The notes beneath the pieces are model-generated. The model searched no databases. It had not been told where the DNA came from and was given only the letters and a program-made list of their open reading frames with translations. Positions 48,942 to 56,093 of a stretch of DNA of 64,000 bases are shown here, piece after piece; the first letter of the stretch is position 1; each line of letters starts with the position of its first letter. Made by a program: the position numbers and the translations under genes. The stretch spans positions 1-64,000 of IMG/VR virus record IMGVR_UViG_3300046809_000507. One strand, written 5' to 3'. The DNA is from a virus.

Positions 48942-49102
48942 CCGCCCCGCTCCCGTCGCCCCGGATGTCGCCGATCGCGGGCTTCACCAACGCCCTCTAC
49001 CGCCTGTACATCCGCACAGCCTCCGCCGTCATCACCGAACGGCAGGCCGAACTCGCCGCCCTCATCGACCAGCAGCAGCGCCTGAAAGGAGGCCAGTTGT
49101 GA
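48938..49102 (+). CDS. very small protein, 54 aa
   Basis: GTG overlaps the previous stop, and its TGA overlaps the next GTG. The product (MTAPLPSPRMSPIAGFTN ... RQAELAALIDQQQRLKGG) ends in an amphipathic helix. Coupling on both sides supports expression. Confidence 0.5.
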   Translation: MTAPLPSPRMSPIAGFTNALYRLYIRTASAVITERQAELAALIDQQQRLKGGQL

Positions 49103-49569
49103 GCCTCACCCACACGACCCGCGGCAAGCACACCGCCGCCCACCGCATCGCCCAACTGCAAGCCCAGCTCGACCAGGCCGACGCCGACAACCGGGCGCTG
49201 ATCGCAGCGAACGAAGACCTCACCTGCGACCTGACCCGGGCCATCATCCGGGCCTGCCAGGACGAGATGCGGATCGCGGTCGCCGAAGAGGAGAACGGCC
49301 GGCTGAAGGCCCGCGTGCGGAAGCTCAGCGACCGGGTGATCCGCGGAGCCGCCGAGCAGGAGCGTCTGCGCCGCGCGGTCGTCAACGCCCGGCCGCGCAT
49401 CACCGAGACCGTTCAGCGACTCGACCGGCCCTACGTCTCACACGTGCAGATCCCGTACCCGGTGCCCGTCGGCCGGTCCATGGCGAACGACGCAACGCAG
49501 CAGCTGCCGATCCTCGACCAGCCGCAGCCGGCCGTCTGGCCCGTGTACGCGATGCCCGCCGCCCCCTGA
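49099..49569 (+). CDS. coiled-coil protein, 156 aa
   Basis: A long coiled coil (about 15-105: AHRIAQLQAQLDQADADNRALI, then LKARVRKLSDRVIRGAAEQERLRR) and a proline-rich tail. Start GTG overlaps the preceding stop and has AAAGGAGG upstream. Ends before a strong hairpin. Possibly a DNA-associated structural protein; not recognised. Confidence 0.55.
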   Translation: MSLTHTTRGKHTAAHRIAQLQAQLDQADADNRALIAANEDLTCDLTRAIIRACQDEMRIAVAEEENGRLKARVRKLSDRVIRGAAEQERLRRAVVNARPRITETVQRLDRPYVSHVQIPYPVPVGRSMANDATQQLPILDQPQPAVWPVYAMPAAP

Positions 49570-49573
49570 TCGT

Positions 49574-49606
49574 CCGGCCGGGCGGTGCCCCGTCCCGCCC
49601 GGCCGG
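49574..49606 (+). terminator. hairpin ending the 45.0-49.6 kb gene run
   Basis: Perfect 12-bp inverted repeat CCGGCCGGGCGG / CCGCCCGGCCGG with a 9-base loop, five bases after a stop codon. Confidence 0.65.
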
Positions 49607-49678
49607 CGCCCAACGCAAGAACCCCGAGCGCTTGAGACGCCCGGGGATCCGACACCAGCATCCCATAGGAGATCAGCC

Positions 49679-50323
49679 GTGATCAGCATCGCCAACCTCA
49701 CGCTCAGCCGACTCGTCAACCAGGCCAAGCCCCACATGGGCGACCGCAACGACGTCGAAACCCTGCAGTCCATCACCTTCGACCACGACGGCAGCTACCT
49801 GTACGCCATGGCCACCAACCGGTTCACCCTCGGCGTCTCCCGCACCCAGCTCCTGAAGGCCGAAGACGAGCCGTGGAGTGCAGTCATCCACCGCACCCAG
49901 GTCCAGGAACTCGCCGCCGCCATCAAGCTGCTGGACACCAAGCCGGTCAACCTGGAGCGCACCGAGACCCAGCTGATCCTGTCCGGTGAGTCCGGCAGCC
50001 GTATCGCGATCAACCTGCTGCAGCCCAAGCAGGGGCCGCTGAACTGGCGCAAGTACCTGCTGCCCCAGCTCGACAAGGCCGCCGCCACTGCGCAGATGGC
50101 GATGACCCCGAAGTTCTTCGGCGCCTGGAAGGAACTGCCGGGCCCGGTGCAGATGTGGTCGGTCGGCGAGCACCAGCCGACGATCATCGTCGCCGCCGAC
50201 TTCATCGGAATGCAGATGCCGATCCGCACCAGCGACAGCCACGACCTCACCGTCCGTCGCGAGCTGGACGCCTGGAAGGCCACCAAGGTCGACGAGGCCT
50301 CCGTCGAGCCGGCCGCCGCCTGA
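49679..50323 (+). CDS. short beta-sliding-clamp-like protein
   Basis: A 214-residue protein. The stretch LQSITFDHDGSYLYAMATNRFTLGVSR resembles the ATDryrLa element of bacterial DnaN, and IHRTQVQELAAAIKLLD and LERTETQLILSGESGSRIAINLL repeat the helix-strand order of clamp domains. It is about half the size of DnaN, so it may be a two-domain phage clamp or a clamp mimic. GTG start with ATAGGAG upstream. Terminator hairpins on both sides make it a single-gene unit. Confidence 0.62.
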   Translation: MISIANLTLSRLVNQAKPHMGDRNDVETLQSITFDHDGSYLYAMATNRFTLGVSRTQLLKAEDEPWSAVIHRTQVQELAAAIKLLDTKPVNLERTETQLILSGESGSRIAINLLQPKQGPLNWRKYLLPQLDKAAATAQMAMTPKFFGAWKELPGPVQMWSVGEHQPTIIVAADFIGMQMPIRTSDSHDLTVRRELDAWKATKVDEASVEPAAA

Positions 50324-50378
50324 CCAACCCCCATACGCGGCGTCGAGCGCTTCCCCCAAGCCGCTCCGCCGCAGCCGA

Positions 50379-50416
50379 GGCCTCCGCCCCGACACCCCCC
50401 TGACGGGGCGGAGGCC
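50379..50416 (+). terminator. long hairpin after the clamp-like gene
   Basis: 13-bp perfect inverted repeat (GGCCTCCGCCCCG / CGGGGCGGAGGCC) with a 12-base loop. Confidence 0.72.
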
Positions 50417-50445
50417 CGGCACCCCACACCTATTTGGAGCACCTC

Positions 50446-50685
50446 ATGTATCTCACCCGCACCTTCGGTCGCTGGCAGTTGGAACTGCACCAGCGGGCGA
50501 TCCACCTGACCCGACAGCCGAAGCCCGACCCGCGTTGCGGTGCCTGTTACGGGCGCGGCGGCCACGGCTGGGTGACCGCATCCGGCGACCCGGACTGGGA
50601 GGACTGCCACTGCCTCGACCAACTCCGCACCTGGCGGCTCCCCCTCTGGCCCGGACGCACAACCACCGAGGAGTACCCCTTCTGA
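50446..50685 (+). CDS. small zinc-binding protein, 79 aa
   Basis: Basic N-terminus, then CGACYGRGGHGW and DCHCLDQ, a DnaJ/zinc-ribbon-like cluster at about residues 31-55. ATG at 50446 follows TTGGAG. Stop overlaps the next ATG. This and the next gene are likely accessory to the recombination genes that follow. Confidence 0.6.
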   Translation: MYLTRTFGRWQLELHQRAIHLTRQPKPDPRCGACYGRGGHGWVTASGDPDWEDCHCLDQLRTWRLPLWPGRTTTEEYPF

Positions 50686-50807
50686 TGACCAGCAACCAGC
50701 AGCCGCTGCGCTGCACACGCTGCGGCGACGAGGACGGCCCGTTCGTCCCCGAGGCCGGACTGTGCGAGGACTGCGAACGCCTCGTCCCCGGGGACGGTGC
50801 CGCATGA
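50685..50807 (+). CDS. mini zinc ribbon, 40 aa
   Basis: CTRCGDEDGPFVPEAGLCEDC gives two CxxC pairs about 15 residues apart, a complete zinc ribbon in a 40-residue protein. Starts by TGATG overlap and ends by ATGA overlap with the nuclease gene, so it is probably a partner or regulator of it. Confidence 0.6.
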   Translation: MTSNQQPLRCTRCGDEDGPFVPEAGLCEDCERLVPGDGAA

Positions 50808-51646
50808 CCGAGCCCCGACACGCCCACGACACCGACAACGGCAGGTACTACACCGACCCAGCCGGCGGACCGGATCTCGTCTCCGTGACCAACGTGCTCG
50901 GGACAAGCGTCCACAAGCACGCGCTGATGCCGTGGGCCGTCAAGGTCACCGTTGAGTGGATCCTCGACCACCGCATGGAAGTTGCCCGCCGGGCCATCAC
51001 GGACCGGGCCGCGCTGGTCAAGCAGCTCAAGCAGATCCACGTCGACGCACGGGACACCGCGTCCGATCTCGGCACGCTCATCCACCGGGCTGCGGAACTC
51101 CGTCTCCTCGGCGCCCCGTTCGCGGTCGAGGCGACGGTCGCCCCCTACCTCGCCCAGCTGGAGGCGTTCCTCGCCTTCTGGGGCGTCGACATCGACAAGC
51201 ACGTCGAAGCCGCCGAGATCACATGCCTGCACCGCCGCCTCGGCTACGCCGGTACTGCGGACCTCATGATCTGGCTGCCCACCGGCGAAGCGCGTGCCCT
51301 CGAACTCTGGCTGATCGACTTCAAGACGTCCGCCACGCGCTCCGCGAAGGCCGTCTATCCGGAGAACACCCAGCAGCTCGCCGCACTCCGGTACTGCGAG
51401 ACCGTCCTGCTCCCGGACGACACCGAGCAGCCGATGCCGGAGATCCAGAAGACCGGCGTCCTCAACCTGCGGGCCAAGTCCCACGCCCTCGTCGAGATGC
51501 CCGCCGGCCGCGACGCCCACAGGGCCTTCCGCGGCGCCCTCGTCAACGCCCTGTGGCACCACGCCGCCCCCTCCTCCTACCCGGCCCTTCTCGCCCCGGA
51601 CCAGCCCGTCCCGGCCCGGTGGCGCAACTTCCGAAAGGTGGCCTGA
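50804..51646 (+). CDS. PD-(D/E)XK nuclease, RecB/Cas4-like
   Basis: A 280-residue nuclease of the RecB/Cas4-like class: a leading RAAELR helix, GYAGTADLMIW with D153, LWLIDFKTS with D172 and K174, and ENTQQLAALRYCE as the QxxxY-like helix. The N-terminus (VSVTNVLGTSVHKHALMPWA) matches phage exonucleases of this group. No iron-sulphur cysteines are seen, so it is not a typical Cas4. It is followed by a Gp3-like protein, perhaps as an exonuclease-annealing/recombination pair. Confidence 0.82.
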   Translation: MTEPRHAHDTDNGRYYTDPAGGPDLVSVTNVLGTSVHKHALMPWAVKVTVEWILDHRMEVARRAITDRAALVKQLKQIHVDARDTASDLGTLIHRAAELRLLGAPFAVEATVAPYLAQLEAFLAFWGVDIDKHVEAAEITCLHRRLGYAGTADLMIWLPTGEARALELWLIDFKTSATRSAKAVYPENTQQLAALRYCETVLLPDDTEQPMPEIQKTGVLNLRAKSHALVEMPAGRDAHRAFRGALVNALWHHAAPSSYPALLAPDQPVPARWRNFRKVA

Positions 51647-51648
51647 CC

Positions 51649-52581
51649 GTGGGCTCCCGACTCCGCAACATCCAGGCCCGTGCCGCCGAGCACGGCCGAC
51701 TCCGCACCGGCTACACCCAGGGCAACCGGCCCATGCGGTCCGCGAACTGGGTCGTCACCTCCCACTCCGAAGAGCACGTTCGCGCAGCCGCCGAACTGTG
51801 GGGCGGCAAGCCCGAGCAGTGGGCGCCGCTCAACTCGACGACCCAGCAGTGGCGGGTCATCACGAAGGCGTCCTCGATCGAGGCTCTGATCACGCCCGGC
51901 GACCCGCTCAATCAGTACAACGAACTCTGGACGAAGGGCGGATGCCAGCGCCGATGCGACGGCGAGACCGAGCTCCTGTCGCGGCAGGCCTGCCTCTGCG
52001 CGGCCCGGTTCGGTGAGGACTGGCACCAGCAGAAGAAGGGCGTCGTCTGCTCCACCACGTCCCGCCTGAATGTGATGCTCCCGGACCTGTCAGGGATGGG
52101 TCTGTGGCGGGCCGAGACGCACTCCTTCTACGCCGCATCCGAGTGGGGCGGCATGGTCGACATGGTCCTCGCCGGGACTGACGGCCGCGGGTTCGTGCCG
52201 GTGACGCTGCGGATCGAACCGCGGCAGGTCGTCCGCGAGGGGGAGACGAAGAAGTTCCCGGTCGTCGTGGTCGAGCTGCGTGGGGTTACGCCGCGGCAGG
52301 CGCTCGCCGGGCCGCTGCCGACCGCGGTTGCCCTCAACCCCGCTGGCGGCGGGCAGGCGGTGGCCGCGATCGAGGCGCCCCGCCCGGACTACCTGGCCCT
52401 CGCCGAAGGCGCCCTCACCCCTGACGACGTCGGCGACGTATACCGCCAGGCCAACGCGGCCGGCCACCTGAACGACCAGTTGATCGCCGACCTCAAGGAG
52501 ATCGCCGACCGCAAGAAGTCGGAGAACTCCGGACCCGACGAGGACGGGGTGTACCCCGCCGAGCTCGTCGACAGCAAGTAG
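51649..52581 (+). CDS. phiC31 Gp3-like (recombination directionality factor family) protein
   Basis: A 310-residue protein that by eye matches the Gp3/RDF-like family: an opening GRLRTGYTQGNRP, then WVVTSHSEEHVRAAAELWGG, QWRVITKASSIEALI, a CQRRCDGE ... ACLC cysteine set, TSRLNVMLPDLSGMGLWRAETHSFYAASE. phiC31 Gp3 turns a serine integrase to excision. Both integrases here are tyrosine recombinases, so this copy may have another role, such as DNA binding with the nuclease before it. GTG start three bases after the nuclease stop. Confidence 0.75.
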   Translation: MGSRLRNIQARAAEHGRLRTGYTQGNRPMRSANWVVTSHSEEHVRAAAELWGGKPEQWAPLNSTTQQWRVITKASSIEALITPGDPLNQYNELWTKGGCQRRCDGETELLSRQACLCAARFGEDWHQQKKGVVCSTTSRLNVMLPDLSGMGLWRAETHSFYAASEWGGMVDMVLAGTDGRGFVPVTLRIEPRQVVREGETKKFPVVVVELRGVTPRQALAGPLPTAVALNPAGGGQAVAAIEAPRPDYLALAEGALTPDDVGDVYRQANAAGHLNDQLIADLKEIADRKKSENSGPDEDGVYPAELVDSK

Positions 52582-52594
52582 CCCGCACATCGGA

Positions 52595-52621
52595 GGCCGG
52601 CCCGCGGGAATCGGGCCGGCC
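52595..52621 (+). terminator. hairpin after the Gp3-like gene
   Basis: Perfect 10-bp inverted repeat GGCCGGCCCG / CGGGCCGGCC with a 7-base loop. Confidence 0.65.
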
Positions 52622-52641
52622 CCTCGACCCAAGGACATCAC

Positions 52642-53031
52642 ATGACCCGTCGTCTGTCTGTTGCCGAGCGGCTCGCGTCCACGGAGAAGGACGCCCTCCT
52701 CGACGACATCGCCCGCCATTCCGAATGGGACCTGTTCCTCGTCGAACGCGCGGTCCTCCACTTCGGCTCCGTCACCGCGGAGTTCTCCTGCAACGACTTC
52801 CGGGACGTCCTCCCCGACCTCGGTGAAGGCCTCCTCGGTGCGGCGATCAACTCGCTGCGGACCGCGGGGATCATCGCCCACACCGGACGGATGGTGCCGT
52901 CCACCTCGGCCGCCACCCACGGACACCGAATCGCGCTGTGGGAGCTCACCGCGAAGGGCCGCCACATCGCCGCCCGCCGCACCGCCGACCGCATCACAGC
53001 AGCCGCCCAGCAGCGGAAGGCGGCCGCGTGA
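52642..53031 (+). CDS. winged-helix-like protein, 129 aa
   Basis: WDLFLVERAVLHFGSVTAEFSCNDFRDVLPDLGEGLLGAAINSLRTAGIIAHTG fits a winged-helix fold with a basic HGHRIALWELTAKG wing and helical C-terminus. Similar proteins occur next to recombination genes in Streptomyces phages. AAGGACATC precedes the ATG. Stop overlaps the SLOG gene start. Confidence 0.6.
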   Translation: MTRRLSVAERLASTEKDALLDDIARHSEWDLFLVERAVLHFGSVTAEFSCNDFRDVLPDLGEGLLGAAINSLRTAGIIAHTGRMVPSTSAATHGHRIALWELTAKGRHIAARRTADRITAAAQQRKAAA

Positions 53032-53435
53032 TGACTGAGCCGTACCGCGTTCTCGTCACCGGCAGCCGTGACTGGCAGGGCATCGGCGTCGTTCGTCGCG
53101 CCCTCGACGAAGTTCTCGCCGTCCGCCCGCACGATCAGCCCCTGGTCGTCGTCCATGGGGACTGCCCGACCGGCGCCGACATCATGGCCAAGGCGTGGGC
53201 GTTGACGACCTTCACCCCGGCCTGCACGGACGACTTCGAGCGGGTCACCGAGGAACCGCATCCCGCCGCCTGGCACGTCCACGGCAACGCGGCCGGTCCA
53301 ATTCGCAACAAAGTCATGGTCGACAAAGGCGCCGACGTCTGCCTCGCCTTCATCCGCAACGGCAGCCGAGGCGCCAGCCACACCGCAGCCCTCGCCGAGC
53401 AGGCCGGGATCCCCACGAGGCGGTGGACCGCGTGA
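53031..53435 (+). CDS. SLOG/YAcAr domain protein (DUF2493-like)
   Basis: A 134-residue Rossmann-like protein: YRVLVTGSRDWQG at the start, VVVHGDCPTGADIMAKAWA with the GxxxGAD nucleotide-ligand loop, HPAAWHVHGNAAGPIRNKVMVD, and a CLAFIRNGSRGASHTAALAEQAGIP close. The family belongs to the SLOG superfamily, whose members bind or make nucleotide-derived ligands and occur in phages and defence systems. No partner effector gene is obvious beside it. Probable nucleotide-binding or DNA-processing role. Confidence 0.82.
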   Translation: MTEPYRVLVTGSRDWQGIGVVRRALDEVLAVRPHDQPLVVVHGDCPTGADIMAKAWALTTFTPACTDDFERVTEEPHPAAWHVHGNAAGPIRNKVMVDKGADVCLAFIRNGSRGASHTAALAEQAGIPTRRWTA

Positions 53436-53563
53436 TGGCCCGGCTGGAGGACCGCAGCCTCGGCCGCCTGTACCTGGCCCTCATCGCCGTAGGAGCCGTC
53501 GCGGGCGGACTGGTCGCGGCCGGGACGGTCGTCGCCGACTGGGCGCGCGGGAGGCGGACGTGA
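53435..53563 (+). CDS. single-pass membrane peptide, 42 aa
   Basis: MARLEDRSLGRLYLALIAVGAVAGGLVAAGTVVADWARG: one membrane helix with basic ends. Starts by TGATG overlap with the SLOG gene and overlaps the next GTG. The close coupling of an SLOG domain with a small membrane peptide is notable; function unknown. Confidence 0.5.
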   Translation: MARLEDRSLGRLYLALIAVGAVAGGLVAAGTVVADWARGRRT

Positions 53564-53802
53564 GGGACAACCATGCCGCCGCCAACCCGGTCGCCAACTG
53601 GCTGATCAACCTCGCCGCCGCCTACGGGGTGCTGATCCTGCTCGCCGCAGTCACCTTCAGCGCCGTCTGGGCCGGACTCAACGCGGCCAGTCGGCGGCTC
53701 GAACGGCGGCGCGCGATCCGCAGCATCCCCGACGGGATTCACCAGCTCGAACGCCACGCCAACAACCCCGACAACCGCCGGAAGGAGGGACCCCGTGGCT
53801 GA
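53560..53802 (+). CDS. single-pass membrane protein, 80 aa
   Basis: One membrane segment (about 16-40) followed by a basic helix (SRRLERRRAIRSIPDGIHQLERHA). GTG start overlaps the preceding stop. Together with the 42-aa gene it forms a pair of tiny membrane proteins, like those seen in many phage early operons. Confidence 0.55.
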   Translation: MRDNHAAANPVANWLINLAAAYGVLILLAAVTFSAVWAGLNAASRRLERRRAIRSIPDGIHQLERHANNPDNRRKEGPRG

Positions 53803-54205
53803 GATGCGAGAGCGTCCCTTCATCGCCGCCATCGCCCGCGGTCAAGGCCTCCGCTTCGTGCCGCCCGCGAAAGAGAGCGAGTTCAGCACCCGCCGCGTCG
53901 ACTGGTACGCCGTCGAGCGCGTCCTCAACAACGACCAGCCTCTCCCGCCGCTCAACCCCGACGAGCTTCGCGAAGCCGCACTCTGGCTGCGCCGCCACGA
54001 CGTCAAACGCGCCACCGTCTCGACCCGCCTCAGCGTCTACGAGCGGCAGATCAAAGAGTGGGAAGCCGACGCCGGCATGCTCCCCGCCGACCAGCTGTGC
54101 ACTCTCGACGACTGCAAGCGGGCCAGCTCCGGCCGCGGACTCTGCGCCAACCATCTGCAGCAGCAGCGGGCCGACAAGCAGGCGCAGCTGGAGGTGGCCG
54201 CGTGA
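53795..54205 (+). CDS. helix-turn-helix/zinc-site protein, 136 aa
   Basis: The central part (VDWYAVERVLNNDQPLPPLNPDELREAALWLRRHDVKRATVSTRLSV) is a probable helix-turn-helix. It ends with CTLDDCKRASSGRGLCANH, a zinc-binding knot of the C-x4-C-x8-C-x2-H type. Begins a chain of three coupled DNA-binding genes (53795, 54202, 54624). Its GTG has GGAAGGAGG upstream. Confidence 0.6.
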   Translation: MAEMRERPFIAAIARGQGLRFVPPAKESEFSTRRVDWYAVERVLNNDQPLPPLNPDELREAALWLRRHDVKRATVSTRLSVYERQIKEWEADAGMLPADQLCTLDDCKRASSGRGLCANHLQQQRADKQAQLEVAA

Positions 54206-54627
54206 GCACCCGTGCCGCCATCGAAGAACTCCTCCGCGCCGGCTACAGCGACAAGGCGATCGAGCGACAACTCCACGTCTCGCGCCGCCACGCCCGCGGC
54301 CTGCGCGCCCAACTCGGCCTGCCTCAGCACAAGCCCGGCGTAGCTGCCGCCGCCAGCCCCGAAGACCTGTTCTGGCGGCGCACCGTCCCCACCGTCGACG
54401 GCCACCTGATCTGGCCCGGCTACCGGCCTGAGCAGGCGCCCAGCGTCCGCCACGGCGGGCGCAAGCACTCCGTCCACCGCATCGCCTTCAGCCTCGCCCA
54501 CACCCGGGAGCCCGTCGGCTGGGTCCGCGGCGGCTGCGACGTCACCGGCTGCGTCCACCCGCGGCACGTCGACGACCAGCAGATCCGCGACAACTACCGG
54601 GCGATCTTCGGGGAGGTGGCGGCATGA
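54202..54627 (+). CDS. HTH-HNH homing-type endonuclease, 141 aa
   Basis: N-terminal helix-turn-helix (IEELLRAGYSDKAIERQLHVSRRHARGLRAQLGL) joined to a compact HNH-type C-terminus with SVHRIAFSLAHTREP, GCDVTGCVHPRHV: the order histidine, zinc cysteine, then CvxPxHv typical of phage free-standing HNH nucleases. It may be a homing endonuclease or a regulated nickase. Coupled by overlap to both neighbours. Confidence 0.68.
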   Translation: MSTRAAIEELLRAGYSDKAIERQLHVSRRHARGLRAQLGLPQHKPGVAAAASPEDLFWRRTVPTVDGHLIWPGYRPEQAPSVRHGGRKHSVHRIAFSLAHTREPVGWVRGGCDVTGCVHPRHVDDQQIRDNYRAIFGEVAA

Positions 54628-55100
54628 CTGGCCTCGCAAACGAAACGCGCCGCCAGGTCGAGGCACTGCTTCACGCCGGGCACAGCGACCGCAGCATCCA
54701 CCAGGCAACCGGCGTTGCCCGCACAACCATCGCCCGATACCGCAAGCGCCTCGACATCCCCAGCTACCTGGTCACCGCCGATAGCCCCGCCTGCAGGCAC
54801 GGCCACCCGTTCCCCGAAAACGTCGCCCACTACCCGACCGGCTGGCTGTACTGCCGAGCCTGCGCCCGACACCGCAGCCGGACCTGGTTCGCCGACAACT
54901 ACGTGCCCGCCGAACCCGACGAAGCAGCCATCGAACGGGCCGCCGCCGGGGATCCGCCCAAGCGGCTCACCCCGCGGGAACGCCGTGCCGCCATCCGCCA
55001 GCTCGACGCCTGGCAGCTGCCCGCCTCGGTCATCGCCGAACGCGTCAGCTGCAGCCCGCGGACCGTCCACCGCGCCCGCAGCCGACAGCAAGCCGCCTAG
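54624..55100 (+). CDS. double helix-turn-helix protein with zinc finger, 158 aa
   Basis: One HTH at about 8-42 (VEALLHAGHSDRSIHQATGVARTTIARYRKRL), a zinc site with ACRHGHPFPENVAHYPTGW and CRACAR in the middle, and a second HTH near the end (RAAIRQLDAWQLPASVIAERVSCSPRTVHRA). The first HTH is similar to that of the gene at 54202, so the two may be paralogues. Likely a regulator or DNA-structure protein. A terminator follows. Confidence 0.62.
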   Translation: MTGLANETRRQVEALLHAGHSDRSIHQATGVARTTIARYRKRLDIPSYLVTADSPACRHGHPFPENVAHYPTGWLYCRACARHRSRTWFADNYVPAEPDEAAIERAAAGDPPKRLTPRERRAAIRQLDAWQLPASVIAERVSCSPRTVHRARSRQQAA

Positions 55101-55115
55101 CCCGGACACGACGAA

Positions 55116-55135
55116 GCCCCGCCGGAAGGCGGGGC
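55116..55135 (+). terminator. hairpin terminator
   Basis: Perfect 8-bp stem GCCCCGCC / GGCGGGGC with GGAA loop, 15 bases after the stop of the double-HTH gene and before a leftward gene. Confidence 0.72.
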
Positions 55136-55161
55136 AGGGAGGAGGAGGGGACGTGAAGCAG

Positions 55162-55362
55162 CTACGACTTCGCGGCGGGCGCGATCTTCGCAACCCACTC
55201 ACGGGTGAAGCCGGTCAGCTTCGCCATGTGCGAGGGGCCCTTGTTGGCGGCGCGACCTTCCACAAGCAGTTCGCGCAGCTCGGTGTCGGCGTCGCTGAAG
55301 GCCTTCTCGGCGCGGGCCCGCTTCTTGGCCGCGGCCTGAATCCTCTCGTCCAGCTCATCCAT
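55162..55362 (-). CDS. small helical HTH-like protein, 66 aa
   Basis: MDELDERIQAAAKKRARAEKAFSDADTELRELL forms a helix, followed by GPSHMAKLTGFTREWVAKIAP, a short helix-turn-helix as in small regulator proteins of Streptomyces. ATG at 55362 has CACTAT seven bases upstream on this strand and no ribosome site, so it is probably leaderless; an ATG at 55371 is the alternative. It is divergent from the nuclease gene at 55448. Confidence 0.65.
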   Translation of the reverse strand: MDELDERIQAAAKKRARAEKAFSDADTELRELLVEGRAANKGPSHMAKLTGFTREWVAKIAPAAKS

Positions 55363-55411
55363 GTTGCACATAGTGACACACCGATCTGTGGTCGCGCTAC
55401 GCCACCGCGCA

Positions 55412-55440
55412 TTGTGAACGCGGACCGCGAACGCTATTCT
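55412..55440 (+). promoter_or_regulatory. promoter for the endonuclease VII-like gene (leaderless)
   Basis: TTGTGA at 55412-55417, 17-base spacer and TATTCT at 55435-55440, then seven bases to the ATG at 55448 with no ribosome site. One of the best-formed promoters in the window. Confidence 0.65.
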
Positions 55441-55447
55441 CATTCTC

Positions 55448-56014
55448 ATGACGAGGGAGCTTTCGATCGAGCCCAATCGGCGTACCGAGACACGTCACGC
55501 CATGCTCGGCAACACCTGCAATCACTTTCAGAAGTACGGCATGACCTGCAACAGCTTCGACCTGCTGCTAGCTCGGGCGGGCGGGCGATGCGAGCTCTGC
55601 GCGACGCCCGAGGGCGAGACTCCGCGCGGCGCTCTGGTCATCGATCACTTCGAGAGCGCTGGTCTGTTCTTCGTGCGCGGGCTGATCTGCGACCGCTGCA
55701 ACTCGGTCATGTCGAGGCACGACAGGACCGCCACTTGGGGGCCGGCGTCACTGCCGTGGGCGGACAAGGCCCGCGCCTACCACTTGGCTGCTTTCGAGCG
55801 GCCAACGCCAGAGGAATTCGACCTGGCCGACCAGCACATAGCTGGCCGGCGCCCGTACCGGGTCAAGGACCGGCCATCCGTCTTCGTGGTGCGTCCGCGG
55901 TCGCTCCAGCTCCGGTTGGACCGGTCCATGACGGATATCGCCGCGAAGTTGCGCCGCAATCTCACCGACAGGCAACGCGCCCGACTCGTCGAGCTCCTTT
56001 CGAAGCCCGAGTAA
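55448..56014 (+). CDS. endonuclease VII-like (His-Me) nuclease
   Basis: A 188-residue protein with the endonuclease VII/HNH-type core: RCELCATPEG (C48, C51), LVIDHFESAG holding the metal-site His near 67 and FFVRGLICDRCNSVM, the closing zinc pair. In phage T4, endonuclease VII resolves branched DNA before packaging. The remaining 100 residues are unusual and end in a basic helix (MTDIAAKLRRNLTDRQRARLVELL). It has its own leaderless-type promoter. Confidence 0.82.
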   Translation: MTRELSIEPNRRTETRHAMLGNTCNHFQKYGMTCNSFDLLLARAGGRCELCATPEGETPRGALVIDHFESAGLFFVRGLICDRCNSVMSRHDRTATWGPASLPWADKARAYHLAAFERPTPEEFDLADQHIAGRRPYRVKDRPSVFVVRPRSLQLRLDRSMTDIAAKLRRNLTDRQRARLVELLSKPE

Positions 56015-56093
56015 CGCGCCCAAGGCCGCCCTAGGGGGCTCGGCCACACAAACCCCAAGCCCCCAACCAGCACTCTCCGAAGGACAACTACTC

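Noticed and set aside
50804-51646. Cas4 of a CRISPR adaptation module
   Set aside because: The nuclease lacks the cysteines of the iron-sulphur cluster, and no cas1/cas2 or repeat array is nearby; a phage recombination nuclease fits better.
50956-51648. Upstream extension of the Gp3-like protein
   Set aside because: An open frame extends the gene about 690 bases into the nuclease gene, but the extension is Arg/Pro-rich and the GTG at 51649 begins exactly where family similarity begins.
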